Source: an uncultured Spirochaetaceae bacterium | Lineage (GTDB): Bacteria; Spirochaetota; Spirochaetia; Treponematales; Treponemataceae | NCBI GenBank assembly: GCA_902772605.1 | Contig: CACYBG010000064.1 | Coordinates: forward strand, 1-6,721 | Length of the DNA: 6,721 nt | Direction of reading: 5' to 3' | Part shown: positions 5,142 through 6,721 of the stretch, one piece after another | How the letters are laid out: every line of letters starts with the position of its first letter | How positions within the stretch are numbered: the stretch's first letter is position 1 | Notes under the pieces: model-generated | Seen by the model: only the letters and a program-made list of their open reading frames with translations | Databases searched by the model: none | Told to the model about the DNA's origin: nothing | Translations under genes and position numbers: made by a program

Positions 5142-5237
5142 ATGAATGAAGATTCAGTGAACCGTCTGGGAAATATTTCAGTGATTCATGCTTGGACTGT
5201 TTTTCGGCGGCTTACTGGTTTTACGGATGGCTTATGA
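5142..5237 (+). CDS. Possible 31-codon small ORF bridging nitroreductase and lipoprotein genes
   Basis: An ATG follows the nitroreductase stop directly (TAAATG at 5139-5144). The frame (MNEDSVNRLGNISVIHAW...) stays open through the whole gap and stops with TGA at 5235-5237, overlapping the lipoprotein start as ATGA. Such zero-gap and 4-nt-overlap junctions are typical of translational coupling. There is no good Shine-Dalgarno and no recognisable family. A chance open frame of this length is not rare, so the exact junctions are the only support. It may serve to carry ribosomes to the lipoprotein start, which also lacks a strong binding site. Confidence 0.3.
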   Translation: MNEDSVNRLGNISVIHAWTVFRRLTGFTDGL

Positions 5238-6721
5238 AAAAAATAGCATTTATGATTCTTGCTGCGTTCGTTCTATTTTCCTGTAAAAGCAGGAACGAAG
5301 CGCAGAAAAAAAATGAAGGCGAAATCACTCGGGAAGACGATTCATCCTCAAATGAAAAAATTTCCGTTGCATATAAGGATGACTTCCGTACGATGTATTT
5401 GTTTTCAGAAAAGCAGAAAAAAAAGCTGTTCGGTGAAAACGGAGAATATAAGGATTATTCAATATGTGCAGACATAACGATTCCCGACGATGCGTCTTCT
5501 GGACTCGCAGAAAATGCTTTGTATCCGGTTACTTTTTACCTTTACACGATGTCCGATGAAAACGATGTTTTAAATTCCGAAGCCTATTCAAAGGTTCGGA
5601 TTCCAAAATCATTTGCCGGACAGACAGTCAGGATTAGTGTTTGCATTCCAAGGATTCCGTCCGGATTTGCAATCAGTTCCATTCCGGGCGCAAAGGTTTC
5701 AAACATGTCGATTGAACGGAAATCAATAGGCTGGATTTATGAAAATGGAAATTTGAAATATTGTTTTGGTCCGAGCGGAGGAGTCCTGTATTCCGATTTT
5801 TCAAAACTTGATTTTTCCGACGGCAAGAAGGCTTTTCCGTATGATGTGAATACCGAAATCAATATGTTCTATAGAAAAATGGATCCGGATTCCGAACAGG
5901 GGACCGTCAACGTATCTATCGGGTCAGAAAAAATCCTCGTACGTCACAATCATGATCAGAGAAAAACTTCACTTCCGGCAGCCGGCTTTGAGAATCCTTA
6001 TTCAGAGTTTTCATGCGGCAGTACTGATGATTTGGTCGGAATCCTGATGTGTGAATCTGAGCGTGATGAACGTGGACTTAATCCGATTGTTGCAGACCCC
6101 GGACTCATTCCCGATTGGGATATGAATAATTGGCGCAACAGTACGTATGAAGTTTTTGCCTGGGAAGCTTTTCCGAACATCTTGATTTTTGATACCGAAA
6201 ACTATACCGTGCAGGACAAGATTTTCAAGAGGCTTGCTTTTTATGCCGAAAAAAACGGATACATCGGAACCCTTGCCATGGAAGAAGACATTGCAGACAT
6301 TCACGGATTTAACGCTTATGATTACAGACCGAGCGTGATTGCAAAATTCTTCAACAAGGCTTACGAAGAAAATTTTCAACTCAATTCTTACGAGTATCTT
6401 TTGAAAGACATCATGCTTCACAACGGACTCCTTGCCGAATCTGAAGACGGACTTCTTGTTCCGTGTGATGGAGCTGTCATTTCAATTTCAAGGGAACTTC
6501 CTGAATACCTTAGGTGGCAGTTCATAAATCATGAAGGCTTCCATGGAATTTATTTTACCCACAGCGAATTCAAGGATGAGGTTAGTCGCATCTACAAATC
6601 GATTGATCCTATGTCTCTGGAATTCATAAAGACCTATTACACGATAAGTCCTGAATTGAATTACGACATAAATGATGAAGACTTGGTTCAGAATGAAATA
6701 ATGGCCTATACCCTCCAAAAC
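5234..6721 (+). CDS. Lipoprotein with HEGFH zinc-metallopeptidase-like motif, uncharacterised, 3' end cut by the window
   Basis: The frame is open from the ATG at 5234 to the right edge: 496 residues with no stop. The N-terminus MKKIAFMILAAFVLFSC is a lipoprotein signal peptide with a relaxed spirochaete-type lipobox (LFSC, lipidated Cys17). A charged, serine-rich linker (about 18-45) follows, so the protein should be anchored to a membrane and face the periplasm or outside. Residues about 45-260 are rich in predicted beta strand. Residues about 270-496 hold HEGFH (433-437), matching the HExxH zinc motif, preceded by the hydrophobic YLRWQFIN. NEIMAY follows, with E488, 51 residues after the second His, as candidate third ligand in gluzincin style. 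I recall similar 'HE-x-FHGIYF ... NEF-x-AYLLQ' patterns in Treponema hypothetical proteins, but I know of no assigned function. Peptidase activity is inference from the motif. A weak GGATGG (5224-5229) precedes the ATG. It probably shares a transcript with the nitroreductase 92 nt upstream. Confidence 0.85.
   Translation, partial: MKKIAFMILAAFVLFSCKSRNEAQKKNEGEITREDDSSSNEKISVAYKDDFRTMYLFSEKQKKKLFGENGEYKDYSICADITIPDDASSGLAENALYPVTFYLYTMSDENDVLNSEAYSKVRIPKSFAGQTVRISVCIPRIPSGFAISSIPGAKVSNMSIERKSIGWIYENGNLKYCFGPSGGVLYSDFSKLDFSDGKKAFPYDVNTEINMFYRKMDPDSEQGTVNVSIGSEKILVRHNHDQRKTSLPAAGFENPYSEFSCGSTDDLVGILMCESERDERGLNPIVADPGLIPDWDMNNWRNSTYEVFAWEAFPNILIFDTENYTVQDKIFKRLAFYAEKNGYIGTLAMEEDIADIHGFNAYDYRPSVIAKFFNKAYEENFQLNSYEYLLKDIMLHNGLLAESEDGLLVPCDGAVISISRELPEYLRWQFINHEGFHGIYFTHSEFKDEVSRIYKSIDPMSLEFIKTYYTISPELNYDINDEDLVQNEIMAYTLQN

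Noticed and set aside
5153..5185. Direct repeat TTCAGTGA
   Set aside because: Only 8 bp, two copies, no symmetry or position suggesting function.
6011..6721. Minus-strand open frames opposite the lipoprotein
   Set aside because: They are shadows of the continuous plus-strand frame from 5234, which has a signal peptide and a recognisable motif.

Overview
The window looks like chromosomal DNA of a host-associated spirochaete, most likely Treponema or a close relative. This is an inference. It rests on moderately low G+C, a lipoprotein with a relaxed spirochaete-type lipobox, the mix of genes, and a resemblance from memory of two proteins to Treponema hypothetical families. No marker gene is present to settle the taxonomy.

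Layout, left to right. (1) Bases 1-159, minus strand: a 5'-truncated remnant of a PD-(D/E)XK nuclease-domain protein that runs off the left edge. (2) Bases 234-2286: a compact two-gene unit transcribed leftward, tetR then a cytoplasmic GH13 alpha-glucanase. It is driven by a clear sigma70-type promoter whose spacer holds a palindromic operator, and it ends in a strong intrinsic terminator (258-299). A second copy of the operator, 21 of 23 bases identical and in inverted orientation, lies just beyond that terminator. (3) Bases 2307-4354: a monocistronic leftward PAS-GGDEF-EAL gene with its own promoter, a roughly 185-nt leader and a strong terminator. The GGDEF domain is degenerate and the EAL residues are intact, so a c-di-GMP phosphodiesterase is predicted. 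(4) Bases 4320-4628: a gene-free divergent control region. Two promoters of the same form (TTCACA, 18 nt, TATAAT) face away from each other around an imperfect dyad. The rightward one is followed by a roughly 200-nt leader with a locally G+C-richer, foldable segment. (5) Bases 4629-6721: a rightward probable operon of a small nitroreductase, an optional 31-codon ORF that exactly fills the gap, and a lipoprotein open to the right edge. The lipoprotein carries an HEGFH zinc-peptidase motif followed 51 residues later by a candidate third ligand in NEIMAY.

How the parts may work together: the GH13 enzyme would process imported maltodextrin-like oligosaccharides under control of its own TetR repressor. 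The EAL protein would lower c-di-GMP in response to a PAS-sensed signal. The nitroreductase and lipoprotein form a separate unit with no obvious metabolic link. The least explained elements are the paired operators flanking the tetR-GH13 unit, the structured leader at about 4426-4545, and the metallopeptidase-like lipoprotein. No tRNA, rRNA, CRISPR array or intact mobile element was recognised.
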